From Candidatus Obscuribacterales bacterium (GTDB taxonomy: Bacteria > Cyanobacteriota > Vampirovibrionia > Obscuribacterales > Obscuribacteraceae), in assembly GCA_021732085.1 (NCBI GenBank), contig JAKFVQ010000015.1, forward strand, positions 1-57,304: a stretch of 57,304 bases of DNA. Direction: 5' to 3'. A program made the translations under genes and the position numbers. Under the pieces are notes generated by a model that saw nothing but the letters and a program-made list of their open reading frames with translations, had not been told where the DNA came from and made no database searches. This document shows, piece after piece, positions 27,683 to 37,291 of this stretch (position 1 is the first letter of the stretch; each line of letters begins with the position of its first letter).

Positions 27683-29902
27683 TTATAGATCGCTTTGCTT
27701 CTCTGTGCGTGCAGTTTGGCTAGTTAGAAAAGCTGCAAGATAAAGTGTCAAAGCTATGAATGAAAGTGACTTGATTCCGAAGAACAGCTTGGAAAACTGT
27801 AATACCGCTGCAAACACTGCTCCGAATGTGGAAGCAGATAGAGCGCGTGAAGAATCTCCGGATGCCTTTACCTTCGCCGAAAAGATGATGCATCCCAGAA
27901 ATGCAGGAATAAACAGAAGTGCAGCACAGACCGCTGAGGCTCTTGCTGAGAAGACACGAATAAGATCATTTGAAGACCAGAACAGATTCGACAACATAAA
28001 AATAGCCAATGCTAGAAAAATTGCTTTTGAATTAGACAGCACAAAGGATGAGGCTCTTGTGACGAAAATATTGGCTAAAAGTACGGTAAGAATGGCAACA
28101 GTAACAACGATCGAGGAGGAAAGCCAAGTGCTTCCGCAGAATCGTGAAAAGACTTCGATCGATTGCAGCTCAATGATTGTAAAACCTGTTGCTAGGAAAA
28201 AATAGGACAAATTTTCCTTGGACGATTCTGTAAATATAAGATTACGCGCGCCAACGAAGGAACTAATCAGGAAGAATGCGAACAGCATTCGTATAGGCAT
28301 GTCTAGCATGGTTTCACGGACGTAGAGATAAGGCCAATCATCAGTCAATACTGGCGTATTTGACCTTGGTTTGACTAAAATTTGGCTCCAATTCGATGGG
28401 CTTGTAACGGATTCCTCCGCGGATTCGGTCATCACGAACAGTGTTGGAACCTTAGAAGCCATATGGAACGATTGTTGGAAAACTTTTGGTGGACGTCCGT
28501 TTGCAAACTCCAGAGTTCGGAAGATTCGTTCGCCAAGCCAAGGATAAACGACCGGATATGCAATCACCAATTTACCGCCGGGATTCAAACGATCCTTGGC
28601 TTTCTTGAAAGCTTCGCTGGTATAGCAGTTCGTATCAAGCCTGGATCCAGCGGCAAGTAAGTTGGACGCTTGCGAATATAGATTTGACATCAAGATCAAA
28701 TCGTATTTCTTGTTTGTAGTCTCAACGTAATGCCTCGCGTCATCGCAAATGTAATTGACTGCAACGCCTCGAATCACTTGCCTGTTAATTCGATGAGACA
28801 TGTTCGTAAGTACAGGATCTATTTCGACCAGGTCGATGGTTCTTGCGCCATTGTCTTTCGCCGCAGGAAGACCTTGACCCAAGCCTGAACCAAGGATGAG
28901 AACTTTCTCGGCAGTGCCGAAGAGGAACCCGATAGCATCAAGGCGTTTGCTATCTGCACATGCCTTCGTTAAATCGGGCGGAAGATTATCGACAGAAATC
29001 TCCGGATCAAAAAGTATCTGATCAACGATTCTGTTCAGTCTTATTACCCATCCTGTGGGGCTCGATGTAGCTGAATCTGGCAATGGGGGCGGCTCTCCAT
29101 CGAAAAATCTGTTGATGTCGATACGCTGATATGAAGACCAAACAGTTTCTGTCGCTGCATAATGGTTTGTGAGGTTTTGAGGAAATGAAGGCTTAGGATT
29201 GTCCGTCTGATGCCAGAAGAGAAGTGGGACCAAAAGCGCGGGCACCGAGCAAAGCACTTTTGTTAGAGCCTTAAACTCCGTGCCCAGCAGGATATAGATG
29301 GCTGGAAGTCCAACCAGCGAGATGCTTATTGCTGGGAGCGGGGCCATGGTGCCTAAGCAAAATGCAAATAGTCCACCTAGAAGGGATGCAAGTGCATTTA
29401 GTGTATAGCCTTTTAGCGCATCTACTTTGCTAAGAAGGACTCCTAATCGGCACCCCATGCAAAATGAGACAGCGAAATTTAAAGCCAACAAGATGATCAA
29501 TCCGCCAAATTGCACGAAAACTAAAGGAAGAATCCCTTCGTTAGTCGGCGAGGGGACGTGCCAATCAAAGCTACCTTCTGCTGCGGAGTGTTGATTCGCC
29601 AACCCACTAAGTTCAGCCAGTTTGCTTGACAGTACTAGCAGAAAAAGTGCAATTGGAAAAAAAAGCACAGGACCGCTGTTTCTATTGCCAAGACCGGATC
29701 CCAATCCTGCCAAAGATGCAACTAAAGGTAGCGTCTGTTCAAAAACGAGTGGACGAATGTCGCAACAGAGCCAGCGCTGGCAGGACAATTGGAAGAGTAT
29801 CGAGGTGAAGCTCCATACGGCGATCTCCAGATAGATGAAATCCCCTGACGATCTGGACTTCAGTTGATTTTCCGGAGTCATGTCCTGGCTACCTTTCTGC
29901 AT
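27683..29902 (-). CDS. Membrane-fused spermidine synthase-like protein
   Basis: A 739-residue protein with three parts: about six to seven hydrophobic helices (residues 25-235), a class I SAM-methyltransferase/aminopropyltransferase-like domain (about 330-500), and a second group of about six helices to the C-terminus. The Rossmann part has KVLILGSGLGQGLPAAK, TIDLVEIDPVLTNMSHRI, NYICDDARHYVETT and YDLILMSNLYSQAS, matching polyamine synthase spacing, with the catalytic Asp in the DDAR region. Similar fused integral-membrane synthases occur in many bacteria and their substrates are mostly unknown. ATG 29902 has AGG seven bases upstream; ATG 29881 is an alternative. Confidence 0.82.
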   Translation of the reverse strand: MQKGSQDMTPENQLKSRSSGDFIYLEIAVWSFTSILFQLSCQRWLCCDIRPLVFEQTLPLVASLAGLGSGLGNRNSGPVLFFPIALFLLVLSSKLAELSGLANQHSAAEGSFDWHVPSPTNEGILPLVFVQFGGLIILLALNFAVSFCMGCRLGVLLSKVDALKGYTLNALASLLGGLFAFCLGTMAPLPAISISLVGLPAIYILLGTEFKALTKVLCSVPALLVPLLFWHQTDNPKPSFPQNLTNHYAATETVWSSYQRIDINRFFDGEPPPLPDSATSSPTGWVIRLNRIVDQILFDPEISVDNLPPDLTKACADSKRLDAIGFLFGTAEKVLILGSGLGQGLPAAKDNGARTIDLVEIDPVLTNMSHRINRQVIRGVAVNYICDDARHYVETTNKKYDLILMSNLYSQASNLLAAGSRLDTNCYTSEAFKKAKDRLNPGGKLVIAYPVVYPWLGERIFRTLEFANGRPPKVFQQSFHMASKVPTLFVMTESAEESVTSPSNWSQILVKPRSNTPVLTDDWPYLYVRETMLDMPIRMLFAFFLISSFVGARNLIFTESSKENLSYFFLATGFTIIELQSIEVFSRFCGSTWLSSSIVVTVAILTVLLANIFVTRASSFVLSNSKAIFLALAIFMLSNLFWSSNDLIRVFSARASAVCAALLFIPAFLGCIIFSAKVKASGDSSRALSASTFGAVFAAVLQFSKLFFGIKSLSFIALTLYLAAFLTSQTARTEKQSDL

Positions 29903-30034
29903 TGCATTACCTGGTTGTAAGGATACGTAGCAAATTACTTGCGCAATCTCACCACTAAATAAGCGTGCACGAAACGCGGAAACAAGCGTCTCAATAAGGT
30001 TTTACCCAATCGGAATTTTGATAACGCGTTTGCA

Positions 30035-30556
30035 TTAGTTAGACGAACTGTACGCGCCTAACTTGCGCAGCGCCTTTTGTGCTTTCCAACGCACTTCATG
30101 GTTTTCGTCTTCTGCTGCCTGGCGTAATGCATCAAGGATGTTATCTGATTTGCCGCCAATCTTGCCCAGCGCTTTGGCTGCGCCTTTGCGCACCTCCACA
30201 TCCCTGTCGGTAAGAAGCTCTGCAATGTTCTCGATTATTTTACTGTCAAGTGAATCGAACTTTTCAAGACAGCTGATCGCTTCTCGCCTGACCCAGCCAT
30301 CAACATCCTCTAAGCAGTCAACTATCGGACGGCAATGTGATTTTGCTATGCCTGGGCGCTCTTGAAACCAACGAATCGCGGCTAATCTAACGACTGTGCT
30401 TTCGTGCTTTAAAGCTTGTCCAAATGTTTTTGGGGGCAGCTTCGAAACCGAGTCGGGTAACCCAAGCTTTAGCGAACGCTCATCGAATCCGGGGTAGCTT
30501 AGTTGGAGAATCATGTCCTCCACTACTTCGGCAAAATTTTCCAGGTCTTTTTCCAT
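30035..30556 (-). CDS. HEAT-repeat protein
   Basis: A 173-residue protein made of about four HEAT/PBS-lyase-type repeats of roughly 31 residues: ALKHESTVVRLAAIRWFQER, CLEDVDGWVRREAISCLEKF, LTDRDVEVRKGAAKALGKIG and AEDENHEVRWKAQKALRKLG. Each has the Asp-x-x-x-x-Val-Arg signature. These proteins are curved scaffolds, related to lyases that attach phycobilins in cyanobacteria, but here no pigment gene is near. GTG 30568 would add four residues; ATG 30556 is the more usual start. It stands alone between the fused synthase and the exported protein pair. Confidence 0.85.
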   Translation of the reverse strand: MEKDLENFAEVVEDMILQLSYPGFDERSLKLGLPDSVSKLPPKTFGQALKHESTVVRLAAIRWFQERPGIAKSHCRPIVDCLEDVDGWVRREAISCLEKFDSLDSKIIENIAELLTDRDVEVRKGAAKALGKIGGKSDNILDALRQAAEDENHEVRWKAQKALRKLGAYSSSN

Positions 30557-30614
30557 TTTCACAAACACGATGGGAAGCCAATCGAAAGTAGAAGCATATC
30601 ATGCCAGGGCGAGG

Positions 30615-32051
30615 CTAGCGACCGCCGCCCGTCATCTGTTGCATCATCTTCTCGATTGCTTGCATGCTGCCGCCCATTCCACCTGCGCCATTGCCTCCAG
30701 GCAGCATTCCGCCGAAGGGATTTGCTCCTCCATAAGGATTGACTCCGCCGTATGGATTGGATCCGTATGCTCCACCGGAAGAGCGGTCCAGGTAGCCGTA
30801 AAGAATGGTCTTTGTTTGAAAACGTCCATCGCTTCTGTAGCTTACCGTTGCAGCTTGCACGTAAAGTCGATTAGCTGATTGTCTTGTGAAACGTAAAACG
30901 CTTTCTGAGTATCCTAATTTGGTTTTGCCTGTTGTCGGGTTGCGATCAGAATCTCGCGTTACCACGTTTTGCTCGACGACATCGGCAGCAAGTTGCCTCA
31001 GTGTATTCTTCATCAGTTGGCTATTGAGTTCATTGCCTGTTACTCCGCGTCCAGAGCTCAGATCGCCAAGGTGCAACGCGTACATCGCCGGCATTTGCAT
31101 GTTTGCCATTATGCTTGCACCGTTGCCTGCTCCAAATAGTGCATTGAGCGGCGAGCCTTGCATTTGGCTCATCATTTCTTGTCCGGACATGCTGCCTTGG
31201 AATATAACCGAACATGGTTCAAGAGCTATTTTTGTGCCAGTCTGATAGAAGGTGGCAGTGGTTCTACCTTTGGTGCCTGGTCGCAAAATCTGGTATTCCT
31301 TCAAGATTTCAGCGCGGTCAAACTCCCACGCAGTCTTATCATAGTTAAACGAATAGACCTGAAGATCACCTGACCAAGTTCCTCTGTAGTCCATTGGGAA
31401 TGATTGGACAGCAGAGCCAGACAGAGTTTTTGGCGGCGATTTCTTATCGAGACTTGTGTCTCTCACGGGAGTCATGGAGACCATCTTGCCTAGCTGCAAT
31501 GTGGCGCCAGTCGAAGCTGCCAACTCTTCTATTCTTCCGTAAAGCATTGTTGGCTTTGTGGGAGTTGCCGGATGTGCCGCACCGCTGGCGGTGCTATGCG
31601 CCGGTTTCGGAGTTGAGCTAGAAACGGTTTCTGGTTTGGATTCGTGCGAGCCGGCGCTTTCATGACTTGATGTGCTGCTACTTGCATTACTATTTTCTGT
31701 TCCGCTCGGATGTGCTGTTCCAGTGGGAGTAAGCGGAGTAACAGGTGTAATTGGTGTTGATTCTTTTGCTGGAGGAGCCGGTGCTTCGTCTGCCTGTGGA
31801 GGGGCAGACGGGTCCTGCGAAGTGCTGCCTGACGAGTTCCAAGGCATTGTGCCTGACGCCGGCGGCGATGTCGAAGCCCCGGCAGCTTCCTGCGGGGTTG
31901 TGCTCGTTGGCGTGCTGGCATCTTGCCCAAAAACTGGGCATGTCATTGAGAATGCAAGGCTCAAAGCCAGCACCGCTCGCGCGCTAATTGAGTTGCTGTT
32001 TCCGTTTCGAGATGTTCGGCGTTTGCACGCCGTCGAATCAGATTGGCTCAT
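30615..32051 (-). CDS. Exported low-complexity protein of unknown function
   Basis: A 478-residue protein with a long basic N-terminus and hydrophobic core ending in MTCPVFGQDA, fitting a signal peptide cut near residue 45. Residues 46-175 are Pro/Ser/Thr-rich linker. Residues 175-420 form the apparent folded part, including TWSGDLQVYSFNYDKTAWEF and RFTRQSANRLYVQAATVSYR. The last 60 residues are Gly/Asn/Tyr-rich (NPYGGVNPYGGANPFGG) and end in a short Met/Gln-rich helix. The ATG directly follows the stop of the upstream GIN-domain gene, so both are one operon. It is probably surface or periplasmic; the family is unknown. Confidence 0.75.
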   Translation of the reverse strand: MSQSDSTACKRRTSRNGNSNSISARAVLALSLAFSMTCPVFGQDASTPTSTTPQEAAGASTSPPASGTMPWNSSGSTSQDPSAPPQADEAPAPPAKESTPITPVTPLTPTGTAHPSGTENSNASSSTSSHESAGSHESKPETVSSSTPKPAHSTASGAAHPATPTKPTMLYGRIEELAASTGATLQLGKMVSMTPVRDTSLDKKSPPKTLSGSAVQSFPMDYRGTWSGDLQVYSFNYDKTAWEFDRAEILKEYQILRPGTKGRTTATFYQTGTKIALEPCSVIFQGSMSGQEMMSQMQGSPLNALFGAGNGASIMANMQMPAMYALHLGDLSSGRGVTGNELNSQLMKNTLRQLAADVVEQNVVTRDSDRNPTTGKTKLGYSESVLRFTRQSANRLYVQAATVSYRSDGRFQTKTILYGYLDRSSGGAYGSNPYGGVNPYGGANPFGGMLPGGNGAGGMGGSMQAIEKMMQQMTGGGR

Positions 32052-33002
32052 TTATGGCAGTACCTCAATTGAACCTGTTCCACTAGTTACGGATTGCTTG
32101 AGATTCTTGTATTTGGCAGGGATGGATATTTTTCCATTTCCTTGAACAGTGGCATTGCTCATTTCAGCGCTTCCCTTCTTAATGAGGACGCTGCCGTCGC
32201 CATTTACATTTGCCACAACTGCTTTTGCAACGATCTCGGTAAACTCTGCACTGCCTCTGCCTCTGTTATCGATAACGGCTTTCTCCAGAGCATCCAACTT
32301 ACCGCTGGAGGAAATGGAGCCGCTGCCGGAAAGCGAGCAAATGAATGAGCCGTTTTTCCAATTGCTCAATTCGATGTTTGATTTACCTGCGCTGCCAATC
32401 TTGAGGTCGCCTGTGAATGATTCTGGCACTCTTACTTCCAAGAAATCTTCGCCTGTGCAATTGCAGGGAATGTCTGAACCCTTCAACGGTTCAATCTTTT
32501 CACCATTAATGAAAACGCCTTCCTGATTCATTTTGATGCCGCCCTTGATCTGTTGCGGCAGAAGGTAAATCTTCCCTTGCACTATTGCTCTTGAACCTAG
32601 GGCGTCAGCCATAAGTCCTGTGCCTTTATGTGGCTGTGAAAAACCGGCCTGGCGCACAGCTGATCCCTGGATGCTCCAATCGCGTGGGCAATTGCTGAAA
32701 AGAAGAATCTCGCTTAACCCGGCAATGCGCTTGACTGACACGCGTGCATTCTCTGAGACAACCACTATTTCAGAGGAGTTTAGAGGCATTGTCGCAAAAC
32801 GAATGGTCTCAACCTTTTCTCCTGAACTTGTGGTGCCAGTGTTACTTGAGGCATCGTCATCCTTTTTGACTGAAACGCCATCCTTCTTATTTGAGTCCAC
32901 TTTGCTCTCTCCCTTGCCTGCCAAAGCCGCGGGGACTAGACTTGCGCCGATCAAAGCCGTTAGAGCCGTAAAAAGTACGGCCCGTTTAGTAATTGAGAAC
33001 AT
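32052..33002 (-). CDS. Exported GIN-domain (DUF2807-like) protein
   Basis: A 316-residue protein with a Sec signal peptide (KRAVLFTALTALIGASLVPAALAG), a disordered Lys/Asp/Ser linker to residue 70, and then beta-helix-like repeats typical of the putative autotransporter adhesin head GIN domain: VRVPESFTGDLKIGSAGKSN, ICSLSGSGSISSSGKLDAL, VVANVNGDGSVLIKKGSAEM and the end SVTSGTGSIEVLP. The open frame extends to 33041, but GGGAG with proper spacing and the signal peptide place the start at 33002. It overlaps nothing and its TAA abuts the ATG of the following exported protein. The likely role is surface or cell-envelope structure. Confidence 0.8.
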   Translation of the reverse strand: MFSITKRAVLFTALTALIGASLVPAALAGKGESKVDSNKKDGVSVKKDDDASSNTGTTSSGEKVETIRFATMPLNSSEIVVVSENARVSVKRIAGLSEILLFSNCPRDWSIQGSAVRQAGFSQPHKGTGLMADALGSRAIVQGKIYLLPQQIKGGIKMNQEGVFINGEKIEPLKGSDIPCNCTGEDFLEVRVPESFTGDLKIGSAGKSNIELSNWKNGSFICSLSGSGSISSSGKLDALEKAVIDNRGRGSAEFTEIVAKAVVANVNGDGSVLIKKGSAEMSNATVQGNGKISIPAKYKNLKQSVTSGTGSIEVLP

Positions 33003-33145
33003 AACCACTCCCGGCCAGCTCGGCCTTAACCTACCCATCATAAACCATTAAGTCGCTCCGGAGTTTCGCTTGGCTATCGCCGCAACTCCTCCACCCAAGG
33101 GACCTAAAAAGTGCCCATCCGGCCGGAAGACGACGACAAAAGAAA

Positions 33146-34114
33146 TTAGTGCCTGATTGGAGTGCCAGATAAGATCCTTTCTATCTTATCGAGCTGGGAG
33201 GTCGGAATTACTGTGCCGCTAGCTTTGCAGTTCTCTTCGATCTGCTTCTTGCTTGTTGCGCCAATAATCACGCTGCTGACCTGTTGGGTGCGTAAGCACC
33301 AGGCCAGTGCTAGTTGGGCAATTGAGAGATTCATTTCCGCGGCAATCTTTGAAAGACTTTCCACCTTTTCAAGTGTCTCGTCGGAAAGCAGGTCGCTGCG
33401 TAACCAGCGTCCTTCCTTCTCACGGCTGGCGCGGCTGGCTTCAGGATGCGGTTGTCCTGGTTTGTATTTGCCTGTCAGTGCTCCTTGTGCAAGGGGCGAG
33501 AATACTACCTGCCCCATACCGACCTTTTCGGAAACCGGCATGATTTCGCTTTCGATGTTGCGGGCAAACATGTTATAGCAGGGCTGATTTGAGATCGGCG
33601 GCGGCGCGTGCATCTTGTTTGCAAGGTCGCACGCTTCTTGAATTTTTTCAGCCGGCCACTCGCTGACTCCCCAGTAGAGAATCTTGCCTTGTCGGGTCAG
33701 GATGTCCATGGTCATAACCAGCTCTTCCAGTGGCGTGCCTGGATCATATCTGTGGCATTGGAAAAGATCTATGTAATCGGTGTCCATGCGGCGAAGGCTG
33801 GCGTTGCATTGCTCTGTAACGTGTTTGCGGGACAAGCCGCGGTCATTCGGACCGTCAGCCATTTCAAAAAAGCATTTGGTTGCAAGAACGATTGAGTCGC
33901 GGCGCAAGCTCTTCAACGCTTTTCCGACCACTTCTTCGGATTTGCCGAGGGCGTACACATTTGCAGTATCGATAAAATTGATGCCGAGCTCGTATGCGTA
34001 AAGCATTTGCTCAATGGAGTTTTGCTCGTCAACGTGTCCACCATAGGTAAGCCAACTACCAATGCTGACTTCACTTACCTTGACACCCCATTTACCTATT
34101 TTTCGATAACGCAC
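33146..34114 (-). CDS. Aldo/keto reductase
   Basis: An NADPH-dependent (beta/alpha)8 oxidoreductase of the Kv-beta/YghZ-like group, 322 residues. The catalytic tetrad is visible: Asp and Tyr in FIDTANVYALGKSEEVVG, Lys in IVLATKCFF and His in YIDLFQCHRYDP. The cofactor segment VVFSPLAQGALTGKY and the C-terminal SSVIIGATSKKQIEEN are conserved. An ATG-initiated frame reaches 34180 but would overlap the transporter. GTG 34114, with GAGG eight bases upstream and the conserved VRYRKIGKWGVKVSE start, lies 10 bases after the transporter stop, which makes a two-gene operon. Confidence 0.92.
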   Translation of the reverse strand: MRYRKIGKWGVKVSEVSIGSWLTYGGHVDEQNSIEQMLYAYELGINFIDTANVYALGKSEEVVGKALKSLRRDSIVLATKCFFEMADGPNDRGLSRKHVTEQCNASLRRMDTDYIDLFQCHRYDPGTPLEELVMTMDILTRQGKILYWGVSEWPAEKIQEACDLANKMHAPPPISNQPCYNMFARNIESEIMPVSEKVGMGQVVFSPLAQGALTGKYKPGQPHPEASRASREKEGRWLRSDLLSDETLEKVESLSKIAAEMNLSIAQLALAWCLRTQQVSSVIIGATSKKQIEENCKASGTVIPTSQLDKIERILSGTPIRH

Positions 34115-34124
34115 TCCGCCATCC

Positions 34125-35585
34125 TCATGCAGCCTTGGGACTTGCTTCCTCTTTCCATATCGGCAGGAAGAAGATTGCAATGATACCAGGAATGGCTGCG
34201 AAGAAGCTTAGAAGGAAGAAGTTGCTGTAACCCATGCTGGCTTGGATGTAGCCAGAAACGGCGCCCGGTATCATAACTCCAGCTGCCATCATGCCTGTTG
34301 CGACAGCGTAATGAGCCGCCTTGTATTCTTGCTTCACTGTTTGCAGCATGAAGACGGTGTAGGCGGCACAGCCAAGTCCATAGGCGAATTGTTCAATAGA
34401 GTTGACTACGTAAACCCATGTTGGCGAGGGATGGAAAAATGCCAGCAACCAATATAAAAGGATGGCGGCGTTCTGAAAAATTGCTGTCGGCCAGAGCCAC
34501 CTTCTGACTCCTCCTTTGCTGATAAGCCAGCCGCCAAGAATTCCGCCGAGAAGTAGGAAGATGACGCCGACCGTTCCGTATACGATGCCGACATCTTGAA
34601 CCGACATTCCCATGCCGCCCTTCTCGACTGAATCCAGCAAGAATGGGGAGGCCAATTTCAGCATTAGCGCGTCGCCAAGTCTGAACAACAGAATGTAGGC
34701 GACAATCGCCATTGCGCCTGGCTGGTGGAAATAGGACGTGATTGCGTATCCGTAGCGGGACATGAAGCTGCCGGTTGGTGCCTCTGGGTGGACGTTTCCG
34801 CTTTCGGGAGGGCTTGGGATGGCTGGTTCTGAAGGACCAACGGGACCACCTGTTGAGTCAGTGCTTCCGCCTACACCAGCGCCCGCGAGTGCCGGTGTGC
34901 CAGAGGAGCGGGCCGCAAGAGCAGCGCCATTTAGCGCCAGTGCTTCTTTATTCTGCGCTCCGGAAAGAGCTACGGGGCTGCTGGCAATTTCCAAGTTACT
35001 GTCGTTGCGTGGCAGGTAAAACTTGTGGAATACCGAAAGCACAAACAGAATTACAGACAAGATCATGAATGAGATCATCCAGGCGTTGTATTTGCCGTAG
35101 GAAGCTTGCAGCGCACCGGCAAGAACAACCATGCCTCCGGAACCGAACAGCCATGCCATGCGATAGGCTGTGTTGCGCACTCCGACGAAAAGTGCCTGCA
35201 GATTCTTTGGCAAGGCTTCCAGGTAGTATGCATCAATCGCGACATCGTGCGTGGCTGACGCCAATGCGGAGATCGCAAAAAGTGCGAGCGCTGCCTGGAC
35301 CGGCCATGGACTGATTGTGGTCGCGGCGAGAACGCCAAGCATCACGGCGAGCACCAGCTGCGCCACCACTACCCAGTCTTTCTTATAGCCGAAGAAATCG
35401 ACCAGCGGAGCCCACACAAACTTGAGAGTCCATGGCCAGGCGAGCAAACTTGTCAATCCTATCAACTCATTACTGGCCCCGAGGTCTTTCAAATAAATCG
35501 CGGACATCATCATTACGATGGTGTACGGAAGCCCTTCGGCGAAATATAGAGTTGGAATGAATACCCAAGGATTGCGTTTTGACAT
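34125..35585 (-). CDS. AmpG-like major facilitator transporter
   Basis: A 486-residue, 12-helix MFS protein. The N-terminal part, PWVFIPTLYFAEGLPYTIVM, then LLAWPWTLKFVWAPLVDF and ATHDVAIDAYYLEAL, is characteristic of AmpG permeases, which import GlcNAc-anhydromuropeptides for cell-wall recycling. The loop between helices 6 and 7 (about residues 215-295) is unusually long and Gly/Pro/Ala/Ser-rich (GGSTDSTGGPVGPSEPAIPS). The open frame extends to 35726, but MSKRNPW at 35585 fits the family start; no clear Shine-Dalgarno is present. Followed by the aldo/keto reductase in the same operon. Confidence 0.85.
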   Translation of the reverse strand: MSKRNPWVFIPTLYFAEGLPYTIVMMMSAIYLKDLGASNELIGLTSLLAWPWTLKFVWAPLVDFFGYKKDWVVVAQLVLAVMLGVLAATTISPWPVQAALALFAISALASATHDVAIDAYYLEALPKNLQALFVGVRNTAYRMAWLFGSGGMVVLAGALQASYGKYNAWMISFMILSVILFVLSVFHKFYLPRNDSNLEIASSPVALSGAQNKEALALNGAALAARSSGTPALAGAGVGGSTDSTGGPVGPSEPAIPSPPESGNVHPEAPTGSFMSRYGYAITSYFHQPGAMAIVAYILLFRLGDALMLKLASPFLLDSVEKGGMGMSVQDVGIVYGTVGVIFLLLGGILGGWLISKGGVRRWLWPTAIFQNAAILLYWLLAFFHPSPTWVYVVNSIEQFAYGLGCAAYTVFMLQTVKQEYKAAHYAVATGMMAAGVMIPGAVSGYIQASMGYSNFFLLSFFAAIPGIIAIFFLPIWKEEASPKAA

Positions 35586-35992
35586 TTTTTGCTGCGCCCA
35601 AACTGTAGAGTGATAAAGCTTAGCAAAAGAGACGCAGATTGACATGAATCGTTTCCCGTCGGTCCCTAGTTTGAAAGACTGTTTCAATGCCATTTCATCG
35701 CGTGCAACAAGCGGGACTTGGACCACTTATCCATTCTCCTTCGTGACCACGTTTGAGTTGTCATGGATACTCTGGTAATCGGAAAGTCGCCTTCTTGCCA
35801 TTTAGAAGGGGGTGCTGATGTTCTGGCAACTGTCCCCGGGAAAGCTCAACCGTTGGTAAACGCCGGCTCAGCGGCTTGATGCCTCAACTTCGTGCCGCCC
35901 TGCTTGAGTGAGATTCATATGGCGAGCATTCATTCCATGCGTACTACTATCCGTCTGTGTGGAGACGGCGTTATGATGGATAAGACGATAGG
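35586..35992. other. Divergent intergenic stretch
   Basis: About 400 bases between the start of the transporter (-) and the membrane protein at 35993 (+). It must carry both promoters, but I see no clear hexamers, riboswitch or gene. Confidence 0.4.
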
Positions 35993-37177
35993 ATGAACCC
36001 AAGTATGTACAGTCCTGACGAAATTCATCGAACAAAACTAAACGAAGTTGAGTGTGATAAGTCGCCAACGGAAACTAGGGCAGCTATTACACCCGAGGTA
36101 ATCTCGGAGAAAGAATTGACACTGGTTCAAACGAAAATGTCTGACATTTTCATTTCGACCGCGCTCATAATAATAATCGCGGTGATTATTGCTGCCTGGT
36201 CTTCTAACTCATTGACAAACAGATTTCGTTGGATCCCAGGTCCATACGTAGCCTTTTCGATTTTTGGGATAGTTATGATCGGGCTCAATTTAAGATATTG
36301 CTTAGGTGATAGGCGAGTCAGCTTTAGCAGCAATGGATTTTGGACTTCGGGAAATAAGTCCCAAAATCTCACCAGGTGGGCTTCAGTAAGCAAAGTATCG
36401 ATAAAACAGATAAAATCATCCTCCTTTTTTGTTGAGCTGTTCTCGGTCGAACAAGGTAAACCTATGCGTTTTAGTTTCAATAATGTTTTTGCAAACGATG
36501 TCCAGCTGCTGTTGGACATTCTTGCGGGAGCCAATGTGCCACATGAGGTTTCCTCTGGTATCCGTGAACTTAAAACAGACCAGCTAGATGGAATAACACC
36601 ATCCGCAACTGTCACGTTGAAAGCCGTTATGCAAGACGGAATCTTGGATCGCAAAGCACTAGAATTCGACAATCCATTCCTATCTGACAGCTACGCCACG
36701 TACCCTGTGTTCTGGAAACAAGCGTTAAGGCAGACTATGATTTGCGGGCTTTTTAGAACAGCTCTAATGATGGTTCTCAGCATTCGTATTTGGTCTCAAA
36801 CTCCTTCCTTGCTTTTCTCGCCGTTCTTATTGCTCTTCGTTCTTGCAATCTTTCTTGTCCGAGCTCCACTTAGGCAGATAACCTTCCAGCCCGAAGGGAT
36901 TACCATTCCGGACTGGTTAGTGCGATTTACTACTTTAAGCTGGGATGACATCGACCAGTCCTCACTTAGTGAACTAGCTACAGATGGGGAAGGCTTTTGT
37001 GTGAACCTAAAGCTCAGAACAAGACAGAATAAAATGTATTGCATCCGAATTTTTTTGAAAGAGAAGCGAGAATTCTTCGCTCTACTTCGCACAATTGATA
37101 AAAAGAGCAAGACCATAAATCTAGATCAGTCAGTAGTCGATGCACTTTCGAATTTAATTGAGGGAAAAGTCACGTGA
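35993..37177 (+). CDS. Internally duplicated membrane protein (two 2-TM plus PH-like units)
   Basis: A 394-residue protein of unknown family. Two hydrophobic hairpins are visible: residues 48-105 (ISTALIIIIAVIIAAW, then AFSIFGIVMIGLNLRY) and about 250-290 (LFRTALMMVLSIRIW, then LLLFVLAIFLV). Each is followed by a beta-rich cytosolic part with the same opening pattern: RRVSFSSNGFWTSGN with RWASVSKVSI in the first and RQITFQPEGITIPDW with SWDDIDQSSL in the second. This resembles bacterial PH-like membrane proteins and implies an internal duplication. A second ATG lies at 36005. It is not obviously linked to its neighbours. Confidence 0.7.
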   Translation: MNPSMYSPDEIHRTKLNEVECDKSPTETRAAITPEVISEKELTLVQTKMSDIFISTALIIIIAVIIAAWSSNSLTNRFRWIPGPYVAFSIFGIVMIGLNLRYCLGDRRVSFSSNGFWTSGNKSQNLTRWASVSKVSIKQIKSSSFFVELFSVEQGKPMRFSFNNVFANDVQLLLDILAGANVPHEVSSGIRELKTDQLDGITPSATVTLKAVMQDGILDRKALEFDNPFLSDSYATYPVFWKQALRQTMICGLFRTALMMVLSIRIWSQTPSLLFSPFLLLFVLAIFLVRAPLRQITFQPEGITIPDWLVRFTTLSWDDIDQSSLSELATDGEGFCVNLKLRTRQNKMYCIRIFLKEKREFFALLRTIDKKSKTINLDQSVVDALSNLIEGKVT

Positions 37178-37291
37178 CGTGTGGATTTCAATGAGCTGAC
37201 AGCATCCTGATAGTTTGACGTCGAAAGCAAGATCCCGCCAAAACAGAAGTGTTAGTTCGCGTCGGACCGAAAGACAAGTACAATTCCACTT

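Noticed and set aside
27756..28660. Plus-strand open frames within the fused synthase gene
   Set aside because: The minus-strand frame is continuous with membrane helices and methyltransferase motifs; the plus frames are shadows.
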